Shown here in pieces: positions 14,844-21,360 of a stretch of DNA of 21,360 bases (its first letter is position 1; each line of letters starts with the position of its first letter). The DNA comes from JANMJD01 sp031371195 (GTDB lineage: Bacteria > Actinomycetota > Acidimicrobiia > Acidimicrobiales > Ilumatobacteraceae). The stretch is from positions 1 to 21,360 of the forward strand of contig JANMJD010000358.1 in NCBI GenBank assembly GCA_031371195.1, read 5' to 3'. The position numbers were made by a program, and so were the translations under genes. The notes beneath the pieces were generated by a model. That model was not told the DNA's origin, ran no database searches, and was given only the letters and a program-made list of their open reading frames with translations.

Positions 14844-15641
14844 ATGGTCCGTCACGTGCTGAGCGCCACTGACCGACAGACCATCGCCGATCAGCTGTGG
14901 GAGGCCGAGGCCACTCAGGTGGCGATCCCCCCGCTGACCGAGATGTGGGCCGATATCGACGTCGTCGATTCGTACGAGATTCAGCTGGCGAACATCGCCC
15001 GGCATACGGGCAACGGTGCGGTCATCCGAGGGCACAAGGTCGGGCTGTCGGCCAAGGCGATGCAGCAGATGCTCGGCGTGCACGAACCCGACTACGGCCA
15101 TCTCCTCGACCACATGTTCGTCACCGAGAACGAGATCGTCCCGATGTCGCGGTTCATCGCCCCCCGGGCCGAGATCGAGGTGGCGTTCGTACTCGGTCGC
15201 CCGTTGGCCGGCCCGGGCGTGACCGTTGCCGATGTGATCCGGGCGACCGACTACATCCTTCCCTCGATCGAGATCGTCGACTCCCGCGTCGCCGATTGGA
15301 GGATCAAGATCGCCGACACGATCGCCGACAACGCCTCGTCGGCCGCTGTCGTGCTCGGTGGCCGACCGACGAGACTCACCGACGTCGACCCGGCGTTGAT
15401 CGGCGCGTTGCTTCGCAAGAACGGCGAAACGGTGGAGACGGGCTGCTCAGGGGCAGTATTAGGCAACCCGGTCAACGCCGTGGCCTGGCTGGCCAACAGG
15501 GTGGCCGCCTTCGGAGTCGCCCTGGAACCGGGCCATGTGATCATGCCGGGCTCGTGCACACGGATGGTCCCGATCGCCGCCGGCGATGTGATCCGCGCCG
15601 ACTTCGACGGCCTCGGTCACGTTACGGCAACCTTCCGGTAG
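14844..15641 (+). CDS. 2-keto-4-pentenoate hydratase family protein (MhpD-like)
   Basis: The protein is 265 aa, the usual length. Family landmarks are GHKVGLSAKAMQQMLGV near residues 63-79, the metal-ligand pair Glu110/Glu112 in APRAEIEVAFVLGRPL, and Glu143 in YILPSIEIVDSR. It ends with VIMPGSCTRMVPIAAGDVIRADFDGLG. Such enzymes add water to 2-oxo-4-enoates in meta-cleavage pathways, or decarboxylate related keto acids. No aldolase or dehydrogenase of the meta pathway adjoins it, so the substrate is open. ATG 14844 is used; GTG 14856 is also possible and neither has a strong ribosome binding site. Confidence 0.9.
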   Translation: MVRHVLSATDRQTIADQLWEAEATQVAIPPLTEMWADIDVVDSYEIQLANIARHTGNGAVIRGHKVGLSAKAMQQMLGVHEPDYGHLLDHMFVTENEIVPMSRFIAPRAEIEVAFVLGRPLAGPGVTVADVIRATDYILPSIEIVDSRVADWRIKIADTIADNASSAAVVLGGRPTRLTDVDPALIGALLRKNGETVETGCSGAVLGNPVNAVAWLANRVAAFGVALEPGHVIMPGSCTRMVPIAAGDVIRADFDGLGHVTATFR

Positions 15642-15749
15642 TGCCGCCGCTGTCGCCCGCTGTGAGCACACCTGGCCTACGTCGCTGCGGCTGCTGAGCC
15701 CCGGCAGGATCGGGCCGGTCGGTTGGTGAATCGCCAACGACGCCTCGGG

Positions 15750-15801
15750 ACTGCTCTTGGCCCCAGCCCGCTATGTACCAGATGTTGCGCAAGTACGGCA
15801 T
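15750..15801 (-). pseudogene. N-terminal remnant of a Rieske-type oxygenase
   Basis: On the minus strand, starting at ATG 15801, the sequence reads MPYLRNIWYIAGWGQEQ. This is the typical opening of vanillate O-demethylase-type Rieske oxygenases (xLRNxWYxAxWxxE). The frame then loses similarity within about 20 residues, and no Rieske CxH...CxxH motif occurs anywhere here. The remaining sequence between the hydratase stop (15641) and the SDR ribosome binding site carries no other gene. It looks like the stub of a deleted gene; being so short, the identification is moderate. Confidence 0.45.
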
Positions 15802-15923
15802 GACCGTCGATGATGACGGGCACGCTTCGACGAGTGACAACCGTTCGTTCGTGCCAGTCGAGCCAGTTCGCGGTGGGCGAACACAAAATCCGTCGCCGTT
15901 CGACAAACATAGGTGCATTCACC

Positions 15924-15930
15924 AGGGAGA
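15924..15930 (+). promoter_or_regulatory. Ribosome binding site deciding the TTG start of the SDR
   Basis: AGGGAGA lies seven bases before TTG at 15938. No ATG or GTG is suitably placed, so this site supports the TTG start. Confidence 0.65.
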
Positions 15931-15937
15931 ATCCACG

Positions 15938-16705
15938 TTGGGAAATCTGTTCGATCTGTCTGGACGCTGCGCATTGGTCACCGGTGGGGGCCGGGGCCTC
16001 GGCCGGGCGATCGCCGTCGGGCTGGCCGAGCACGGCGCCGATGTCGCGATCACCAGCCGTACGGCCACGGAACTCGACGAGACGGCCGAGGCGGTTCGGG
16101 CGACTGGCCGCCGATGCCTGGTGCTCCCCGGGGATGCCCGATCAAAGGCCGATGTCGACGCCGTCGTCGGTGCAGTCGACGCCCAGTGGGGCCGGTTCGA
16201 CATCCTCGTCAACAACGCCGGAGTCGATGCCGCAGCGCCGGCCCTTGACTACACCGAGGACGACTGGGACTTCGTGATGGACGTCAACCTCAAGGGCTAC
16301 TTCCTGTTCGCGCAGTCCGCAGCCCGGGCGATGATCGCTCGCGGACACGGCGGTGCGATCGCCAACAACTCGTCGATCTGCAGCCGTACCGCCGTAGCGA
16401 ACATCGTCGCCTACAACGCATCCAAGGGCGGGGTGAACATGCTCACCCGGACACTCGCCCTGGAGTGGGCCCCGCACGACATCCGCGTCAACGCCTTCGC
16501 CCCGGCCTATATGGAGGTGTTCATGCCCGGAGCCGCCGGCCAACACGACGAGGCCAAGGAGCAGGCGATACGCGACCTCACCCCGCTGGGACGCCGCGGT
16601 CGGGCCGAGGAGTTGGTGGGCCCGGTGGTCTTCCTGTGCTCAGATGCATCGTCGTATGTGACCGGTGAAGTGCTGATGGTCGACGGCGGCTGGACAATTC
16701 GTTGA
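15938..16705 (+). CDS. Short-chain dehydrogenase/reductase (FabG-like)
   Basis: From TTG 15938 the protein is 255 aa, the classical SDR length. The cofactor loop TGGGRGLG is at residues 15-22 and NNAG at 92-95. The catalytic serine is in NNSSICS near 143-149, and the YxxxK motif is Tyr159/Lys163 in YNASK. The end VTGEVLMVDGGWTIR is typical. Arg41 after the second strand (ITSRT) suggests NADP(H). Members oxidise or reduce hydroxyl/keto groups of many small molecules. It is followed after 31 bases by the amino acid dehydrogenase on the same strand, likely one operon. A longer start at 15773 would cover the Rieske remnant region and is rejected. Confidence 0.92.
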   Translation: MGNLFDLSGRCALVTGGGRGLGRAIAVGLAEHGADVAITSRTATELDETAEAVRATGRRCLVLPGDARSKADVDAVVGAVDAQWGRFDILVNNAGVDAAAPALDYTEDDWDFVMDVNLKGYFLFAQSAARAMIARGHGGAIANNSSICSRTAVANIVAYNASKGGVNMLTRTLALEWAPHDIRVNAFAPAYMEVFMPGAAGQHDEAKEQAIRDLTPLGRRGRAEELVGPVVFLCSDASSYVTGEVLMVDGGWTIR

Positions 16706-16736
16706 GTTTCCCCGACCTTGCCCCGAGGAGATGACG

Positions 16737-17843
16737 ATGGAACCGACGGAAGTGTTCGACTACATGGTCGACCATGGGCACGAGAAGGTGCTCATGTTCC
16801 AGAACGAGGACGTCGGGCTGCGTGCAGTGTTGGCGATCCACTCGACAGTGCTCGGCCCGGCCGCCGGAGGTTGCCGGATGTGGACCTATGCCTCCGATCT
16901 CGATGCGATGGAGGACGCAATGCGTCTGTCGCGGGGGATGACATACAAGCACGCCGCGGCGGGGGTGAATCTCGGTGGCGGAAAGGTCGTCGTCATCGGA
17001 GATCCGGCCCGCACCGAGGGCCGCGAGATGCTGTTCCGCGCCCTCGGCCGGTTCATCGAGTCGTTGAACGGCGAGTATCTGACCGGTGAGGATGTCGGCA
17101 CGACACTTGCCGACATGGATGCCATGCGCGCCGAGACCCGTCATGTGATCACGCTGTCGGAGGCGTCGGGCGGAGCCGGGCCGATCGGTGGGGCGACGGC
17201 GTTCGGTGTGCTCCAGGCGATGAAGGCCTGTGTCGAGGACCGGTGGGGTTCGCCCTCGCTCCACGGTCGCCGTGTTGCCGTCCAGGGTCTCGGCGCGGTC
17301 GGGTGGCCGATGGTCGAATACCTGATGGCCGAAGGGGCCTCGGTGCTGGTCAGCGACATCTCTTCGTTGCGGGTCGACGCTGCGGTGGCGACCTTCGGAG
17401 TCGAATTCGTCGATCCCGACGACGTGATCGCTACCGATGCCGACGTCTATTGCCCATGTGCGCTCGGCGCCGTGATCAATGACGAGTCGATCGAACGCCT
17501 CGGAGCCCCGATCGTATGCGGCTCGGCCAACAACCAGCTCCACGAGCCCCGTCATGGCGACAAACTGCACCGCCGCGGGGTGCTCTACGCCCCCGACTAC
17601 ATCGCCAACGCCGGCGGCACGGTCTTCGACACCGACCGGTTGTGGGGCGGGGTCAACAAGGAACGGGGGATGGCCAAGGTCGGCCGGATCTACGACCGGA
17701 TGCACGAGGTCATCGCCATCTCGCGGCGTGATGACGTGCCGACCCACGTCGCCGCCGACCGCCTCGCCGAGGCGCGCATCGCCGGGTACCGGGCGATCAA
17801 ACGCATCCACGGCTTCGACCAGGGTTCGCAGCTCAGGTATTGA
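16737..17843 (+). CDS. Leu/Phe/Val-type amino acid dehydrogenase (Glu/Leu/Phe/Val dehydrogenase family)
   Basis: The protein is 368 aa, the size of leucine, valine and phenylalanine dehydrogenases. The N-terminal part has GPAAGGCRMWTYAS, then GMTYKHAAAGVNLGGGK, giving Lys71 and Lys83 as the substrate-binding and catalytic lysines. The NAD domain has RVAVQGLGAVGWPMVEYLM and a PCALGAVI/GSANNQL region typical of the family. It deaminates an amino acid to the 2-oxo acid or runs in reverse. ATG 16737 is chosen because GAGGAG at 16725-16730 lies six bases upstream; the ATG at 16731 would directly abut that site. It follows the SDR gene and may supply or consume a 2-oxo acid. Exact substrate preference is uncertain. 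Confidence 0.92.
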   Translation: MEPTEVFDYMVDHGHEKVLMFQNEDVGLRAVLAIHSTVLGPAAGGCRMWTYASDLDAMEDAMRLSRGMTYKHAAAGVNLGGGKVVVIGDPARTEGREMLFRALGRFIESLNGEYLTGEDVGTTLADMDAMRAETRHVITLSEASGGAGPIGGATAFGVLQAMKACVEDRWGSPSLHGRRVAVQGLGAVGWPMVEYLMAEGASVLVSDISSLRVDAAVATFGVEFVDPDDVIATDADVYCPCALGAVINDESIERLGAPIVCGSANNQLHEPRHGDKLHRRGVLYAPDYIANAGGTVFDTDRLWGGVNKERGMAKVGRIYDRMHEVIAISRRDDVPTHVAADRLAEARIAGYRAIKRIHGFDQGSQLRY

Positions 17844-17965
17844 CGAGGGCCCTGTCGACGGCGGCATGGCAGCACGGCGCCATGGAAGCCCCGGGCGGTC
17901 GTTCGTGCAGCCGCCGAGCGAACGGTACGACAGAAAAGGACGTGTCACACGGGACGAACGGGCGG

Positions 17966-17971
17966 TACTCT
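17966..17971 (+). promoter_or_regulatory. -10 hexamer of the methyltransferase gene (leaderless)
   Basis: TACTCT lies seven bases before ATG 17979, so the gene has its own promoter despite following the dehydrogenase on the same strand. A short CGTTCG/CGAACG dyad (17900-17905 and 17919-17924) precedes it. Confidence 0.5.
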
Positions 17972-17978
17972 CGGGCCG

Positions 17979-18818
17979 ATGACGACCGAACGATGGCGTG
18001 AGGTGAACAAGGCCAATTGGGAGTCGCGGGTGCCGCTCCACACGGGTCCGGGCGGCTATGACCTGGACGCGTTCGACGATCCGGATCACCTGAGCAGCGT
18101 GGTGCGCTACGACCTGCCCCGGCTCGGTCGCCTCGACGGCCTCGATGTCGTCCACCTGCAGTGCCACATCGGTACCGACACCGTCGGCCTGGCCCGGCTC
18201 GGTGCCCGAAGCGTCACCGGTCTCGACTTCTCGCCGGCGGCGCTCACGGCGGCACGCGCCCTGGCCACCCGGGCGAAGGCCACCGTGACGTTCGTGGAGT
18301 CCGACCTGTACGACGCGGTCGACACGTTGGGTAGCGTCGGTTTCGACATCGTGTACACCGGCATCGGTGCCATCTGCTGGCTCCCGAGCATCGCCCGCTG
18401 GGCACAGGTGGTCGCCGACTTGTTGCGTCCCGGTGGCCGGCTGTTCATACGGGAGTGTCACCCGGTGATGTGGTCGATGAGCGACCCGCGGCCCGACGGG
18501 CTGCTCGTGGTCGAGTACCCGTACTTCGAGACCGAGGGCATCGCGTTCAATGACGCGATCAGCTACGCCGGAGAGGGCTCGGTCGCTGCGCCGGACATCA
18601 TCCACTTCAACCACGGTCTGGGGGAGATCTTCAACGCCCTGTGGGTGGCCGGGCTCACGATCACCGCGTTCGAGGAGCATCGGGAGTTGTCGTGGAATCC
18701 GCTGGGTGACGCCATGGCGGCCAGCGACACCTATGACGGCGAGTTCGTGCTCGCCGGCGGTCCCGACCGACTGCCCCTCAGCTACACGCTCCAGGCCGTG
18801 AAGCTCGCCGACTCGTAA
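17979..18818 (+). CDS. Class I SAM-dependent methyltransferase
   Basis: The protein is 279 aa. The SAM-binding motif I is LDVVHLQCHIGTDTVGLARLG near residues 55-75, followed by an acidic second strand (VTGLDFSPAAL). Motif IV-like FDIVYTGIGAICWLP and post-motif LLRPGGRLFIREC are present. A long insert before the last strands (PDIIHFNHGLGEIFNAL) matches small-molecule methyltransferases of this group. Acceptor substrate is unknown. It starts from its own apparent leaderless promoter 135 bases after the dehydrogenase, and is convergent with the LuxR fragment 20 bases downstream. Confidence 0.88.
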   Translation: MTTERWREVNKANWESRVPLHTGPGGYDLDAFDDPDHLSSVVRYDLPRLGRLDGLDVVHLQCHIGTDTVGLARLGARSVTGLDFSPAALTAARALATRAKATVTFVESDLYDAVDTLGSVGFDIVYTGIGAICWLPSIARWAQVVADLLRPGGRLFIRECHPVMWSMSDPRPDGLLVVEYPYFETEGIAFNDAISYAGEGSVAAPDIIHFNHGLGEIFNALWVAGLTITAFEEHRELSWNPLGDAMAASDTYDGEFVLAGGPDRLPLSYTLQAVKLADS

Positions 18819-18838
18819 CTCTCGTGGTGCGAGGAACG

Positions 18839-19144
18839 TCAGGGTTCGCGATCCAGCGGGAGGGTCGCCAGCTGCGTCCGGGTGCGGATGGCGAGCTTGC
18901 GGAAGATCCGGCCGAGGTGACTTTCGACGGTACGGCGGGAGATCACCAGCTCTGCGGCGATCTCGTTGTTCGACATCCCGCGGCGGACGAGTCGAACGAT
19001 CTGTGCTTCGGCGTGCGTGAGATCGCCCAGCGGGTCCGCACGCTTGGGCTGTTGGAGCGCCCGGGCGATCGCATCGATGGCTGCCGGCAGGGGCACGCCG
19101 TCGCGTAACCAGCCGTCGGGAGCCGCTCCTTTCACCGCGACCAT
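18839..19144 (-). pseudogene. C-terminal LuxR-type HTH fragment of a larger regulator
   Basis: Residues from LTHAEAQIVRLVRRGMSNNEIA to SRRTVESHLGRIFRKLAIRTRTQL form a complete LuxR/GerE helix-turn-helix. The ~45 residues before it (GWLRDGVPLPAAIDAIARAL) resemble the last repeat of large ATP-binding LuxR (LAL) regulators. A stop lies just upstream in this frame, and no ATPase or sensor domain precedes it. It is best read as the 3' end of a deleted LAL-type gene. A short orphan HTH protein starting at ATG 19144 or GTG 19189 is the alternative. HTH identity is sure; functionality is doubtful. Confidence 0.65.
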
Positions 19145-19286
19145 GGCCGTGCTGGGGGAAGGGATACGCGACCGAGGGATCCCGAGCACTGATCGAGCAC
19201 GGATTCACGGCGACCCAACGCGACGCGTCGTGGCCGAGACGATGGCCATTCACGTTCGTTCGCGTCGAGTGATGGAGAAGTGCGAA

Positions 19287-19448
19287 ATGCGTCTCGTGCG
19301 GACCTTCCGCGCCGAGTGGCCGGTACGCATCCCCGGCGACGAGCACGGCGACGTCGAATACGCCATCACACGCGCCGAATGGGACGCGGCGACTGCTTGC
19401 CGGCTCGACCGCAATTCGCCGGCGTTCACCATCTCGCAGGATGGATGA
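19287..19448 (+). CDS. Possible small protein, 53 aa
   Basis: ATG 19287 follows GGAGAAG (19275-19281) at 5 bases. The ORF reads MRLVRTFRAEWPVRIPGDEH, then GDVEYAITRAEWDAATACRLD, then NSPAFTISQDG. Third positions are GC-rich and the mix of residues looks like a small folded protein. There is no membrane or signal segment and no family is recognised. Its last 23 bases overlap the 3' end of the convergent HTH gene. In-frame ATGs at 19242 and 19272 would lengthen it. It sits among broken genes, so it may itself be a remnant. Confidence 0.35.
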   Translation: MRLVRTFRAEWPVRIPGDEHGDVEYAITRAEWDAATACRLDRNSPAFTISQDG

Positions 19449-19941
19449 ATGCGGCGGCTGGGCGGCCCAGCCATTGCGTGATCCGCATGACTAGCTCCAG
19501 ATCTGCAAGGCGCGCCGTTCGCAGGTTGGTCAGTCTGCTCGGAGTGCACTCGAACTCGCGGGCCAGCCCGGCCCACGTCAGGGTTCTCAGCTCGCGTGCA
19601 TCGTTGAGTGCTGCATGCACCTTGCTCAGGTCCCAGCGAAGCCGAACGTCACGCCCGGCTGCGGGCAGTTGCGTGGCGCCGACGTCGACGACGGGTCCGG
19701 TCAAGAAATGCTCAGGAACCCGATCGAGCCAGCGCAGTAGAAAGAGGACGTACTGACACGACGCTGCTCCTCGCGCCTCCAGGCGCGAAAGTGCTCCACC
19801 TCAAAGCGGATGATCGTTGCGCTGCGCGTTGAGTTCGGCCGACTGGTCCCACAGCACGTCGGCGAGTTCGAACCACGTCATCCCGCTGGCGCGCCGCGCG
19901 CCGTCCACCGCAGAAGTGAACGCATCGAAGTCGAACGTCAC
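19426..19941 (-). pseudogene. Two-HTH regulator interrupted by an in-frame TGA
   Basis: From GTG 19941 the frame reads TFDFDAFTSAVDGARRASGM, TWFELADVLWDQSAELNAQ, NDHPL, then TGA at 19801-19803 (codon 47). It continues in the same frame: GGALSRLEARGAASCQYVLFL, LRWLDRVPEHFLTGPVVDVG, then a second HTH (VHAALNDARELRTLTWAGLAREFECTPSRLTNLRT) and the end RITQWLGRPAAAFIHPARW. The two halves each look like one XRE-like HTH (about 171 codons in all), and the join is seamless apart from the stop. A nonsense mutation, perhaps from a Cys codon, is the simplest reading. The second half alone could start at TTG 19704. It lies beside the twin operator at 20054-20100. Confidence 0.75.
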
Positions 19942-20053
19942 CCGGGTCAACACCTCGGTCAAACTATCAGTGCGACTCCCAGGTCAGCTTGTAGCGGGAT
20001 CGGAACCAGGTCACCGAATCTCCACCGTCGGTCCTGGTCCGCTGAGCAGCCTG

Positions 20054-20100
20054 TTTGTGCCAGCACATAGACCGACTGTCGCTTTGTGCGCTGGCACAAA
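20054..20100. promoter_or_regulatory. Twin TTTGTGC/GCACAAA palindromes, probable operator pair
   Basis: Site 1 at 20054-20069 is TTTGTGC-CA-GCACATA (one mismatch in symmetry). Site 2 at 20083-20100 is a perfect TTTGTGC-GCTG-GCACAAA. Their centres are 30 bases apart, about three helical turns. The outer arms also form a perfect 11-bp inverted repeat. They lie in the 19942-20165 gap between the divergent HTH gene and the SnoaL-like gene, where no other gene is seen. No standard regulator motif was recognised. Confidence 0.65.
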
Positions 20101-20165
20101 ACCTGGGTCGGCCGTAAGTAAACGGTATTGACGGCTAGCCCCGAAGTGTTCGTCCCACGGCCCGT

Positions 20166-20575
20166 ATGTCACGGCAAAGACTCCCATCAACTTCGGATTT
20201 CAAGACCGGCGGGCTGGAACCGATCTACGAGTGGGAGACGAAGCGCTACCTTGGCTACGCATTGGCCGTGTACGGCGGCAATCGTCGGTTTGCGGATGTC
20301 GCGCCACTTACGGGCGGCAAGGTCGTGTGCGGCCGCACCGAACTTCGCGCCTGGTTCGAAAGACCCAGAGCCCGCAACGGCGACGTAAGCACATGATGTC
20401 GAACACGATCATCGATGTTGACGGTGATCGTGCCGTTGCCGTGTCGGACTACGTCTTGCCGACGAAGGTCGAGGGACGGCTCGTGCCGCTGATCACCGGC
20501 CGTTACCGCGACGAATTGCCACGCTCCGGTTACCGCTGGCAGATCTCGCGCCGTGAGGCCTCGACGATGTGGCAA
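20166..20575 (+). pseudogene. SnoaL/NTF2-like protein with a one-base frameshift
   Basis: Frame one reads RYLGYALAVYGGNRRFADVA, then LTGGKVVCGRTELRAWFERP, then stops at 20394. The next frame carries on with KHMMSNTIIDVDGDRAVAVSDY, then GRLVPLITGRYRDELPRSGYRW, then QISRREASTMW. Together they make a typical SnoaL_4-type domain (about 130 aa), in which the +TxHxxSN segment follows the helix. Adding one base near 20386-20388 restores one frame (GDV then KHMM). The N-terminus before 20166 is unclear, and several residues seem missing before LTGGKVV. Such domains occur as small hydrolases, cyclases or isomerases. The frame after the break runs on into the hydrolase gene without a stop. Confidence 0.7.
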
Positions 20576-20713
20576 GCGACCGGCGTCATCATCGACGAAT
20601 CGACGACCGCTGGAAGGATCGAGGCGTCACCGGCCGACGACGATCCGACCACGAGCATCCGCACGGCCCACCGAGGTGCGACAATCGGACCCTGTACCTC
20701 GAAGGGGGCGTTG

Positions 20714-21360
20714 ATGGAAACAGCAAGCTTTGTGGACCGGCACGGGGTCGAAGTGTTCACTCGGTGTTGGCCGGTCGACGCCGCTCGCGGAGTCATGCTG
20801 ATCGCACACGGCGCGTCGGAGCACTCGGGTAGGTATGACCGATTTGCCCAGGCGTTGAACGCAGCCGGATTTGCCGTGCTCGCGCTCGATCATCGGGGCC
20901 ACGGTGTCACCGGCTCATCGACAGGTCCCGGTTTGATGGGTCCTGGCGGTGGCATGGCCGTCATCGACGACATGGATGAGCTCCGTGCCGCCGCGACGTC
21001 GAGGTTCGGCAGGGACGCCCCGATCTACGTGTTCGGGCATTCGATGGGCTCCCTGATCGCGTTCGGTTACCTGTGCGCGCATTCCGCCGGTCTGGCCGGC
21101 GCCGTGCTCTGCGGCGTCCCCGCCAACATCGGCGAGACGGCCTCACTCGCCGAACTCCTGCAGGGATTCGCCGAGGCGGGGATGCGCGATGAGCCGGCCT
21201 CCGACCTACTGCGCAATGACCAGTCGATGTTCGAACCGGTGCGGACGCCCTTCGATTGGCTCAGCCGCGACGCCCACGAAGTCGACCTGTACCTTGCCGA
21301 CCCCTTCTGCGGCGACGCCAACCCGTTGACCTACGGGTACCTGATCGATCTGCTCGGGCT
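20714..21360 (+). CDS. Alpha/beta hydrolase, monoacylglycerol lipase-like (3' end outside window)
   Basis: The frame is open from ATG 20714 to the window edge, giving 215 residues. AAGGGGG ends six bases before the ATG. The oxyanion segment AHGASEHSGRYDRFA is near residues 31-45, LDHRGHGVTGSS near 58-69, and the nucleophile elbow FGHSMGS has Ser110. This matches the Hydrolase_4 group (monoacylglycerol lipases, lysophospholipases). The catalytic Asp and His would lie beyond the edge. The same frame is open upstream to 20393 through the SnoaL remnant, so an automated caller may report a false fusion. The substrate is unknown. Confidence 0.85.
   Translation, partial: METASFVDRHGVEVFTRCWPVDAARGVMLIAHGASEHSGRYDRFAQALNAAGFAVLALDHRGHGVTGSSTGPGLMGPGGGMAVIDDMDELRAAATSRFGRDAPIYVFGHSMGSLIAFGYLCAHSAGLAGAVLCGVPANIGETASLAELLQGFAEAGMRDEPASDLLRNDQSMFEPVRTPFDWLSRDAHEVDLYLADPFCGDANPLTYGYLIDLLG

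Noticed and set aside
15773..15937. Upstream extension of the SDR gene
   Set aside because: The SDR fold begins at the TTG with a good ribosome binding site, and the extension is antisense to the Rieske stub.
17900..17924. CGTTCG/CGAACG dyad as an SOS (LexA) box
   Set aside because: The arm order and the 13-base spacing do not match the actinobacterial CGAAC-N4-GTTCG box.
16578..19346. Long minus-strand ORF of about 922 codons
   Set aside because: It is antisense to the SDR, amino acid dehydrogenase and methyltransferase genes, all of which have clear motifs on the plus strand.
20054..20100. Outer 11-bp inverted repeat as ends of a small mobile element
   Set aside because: Only 25 bases lie between the arms, no target duplication is visible, and the two internal palindromes explain the symmetry better as operators.

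Overview
The window is GC-rich DNA with GC-rich third codon positions. It looks like a chromosomal segment of a free-living actinobacterium, possibly of the Acidimicrobiia. The basis is an actinobacterial-type DapB, an F420-type luciferase-like oxidoreductase, an LPxTG-type wall protein, and several genes whose start codon sits 6-8 bases after a TANNNT -10 hexamer, as in leaderless actinobacterial mRNAs. The taxonomic placement is inference. No rRNA, tRNA, CRISPR array, insertion sequence or integrase was seen.

Layout. 1-1600 (minus strand): a ribbon-helix-helix/MazF toxin-antitoxin pair, a frameshifted AlbA_2-type ORF downstream and a decayed phzF-like gene upstream. 2015-4508 (plus): a 62-codon ORF overlapping homospermidine synthase, then dapB, whose start codon lies inside a perfect 15-bp inverted repeat. 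4649-5143 (minus): thiol peroxidase. 5413-6111 (plus): a sortase-type surface protein. 6171-6824 (minus): a DedA/VTT-like membrane protein. 6898-8523 (plus): an acyl-CoA ligase. 8512-11438 (minus): an amidase overlapping an MFS transporter. 11553-13513 (plus): a TesB-like thioesterase overlapping an LLM oxidoreductase. 13544-14738 (minus): a small ORF and a 2-oxoglutarate/Fe(II) oxygenase. 14844-18818 (plus): a 2-keto-4-pentenoate hydratase-family gene, a short-chain dehydrogenase, a Leu/Phe/Val-type dehydrogenase and a methyltransferase. 18839-20570: a zone of broken genes (LuxR C-terminus, a two-HTH regulator with an internal TGA, a frameshifted SnoaL-like gene) around a conspicuous twin palindrome. 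20714-end: an alpha/beta hydrolase cut by the window edge.

The intact genes suggest varied acyl-CoA, amide and keto-acid metabolism, but they do not form one recognisable named pathway. Short operons are tightly coupled by overlapping stops and starts (GTGA, ATGA, TGATG). Two convergent gene pairs are separated by long hairpins without U-tracts. I see no clear new multi-gene system. The most interesting signals are the hairpin over the dapB start, the twin TTTGTGC palindromes between two damaged divergent genes, the in-frame TGA in the HTH regulator, and two unrelated 15-bp coding minisatellites in neighbouring operons.
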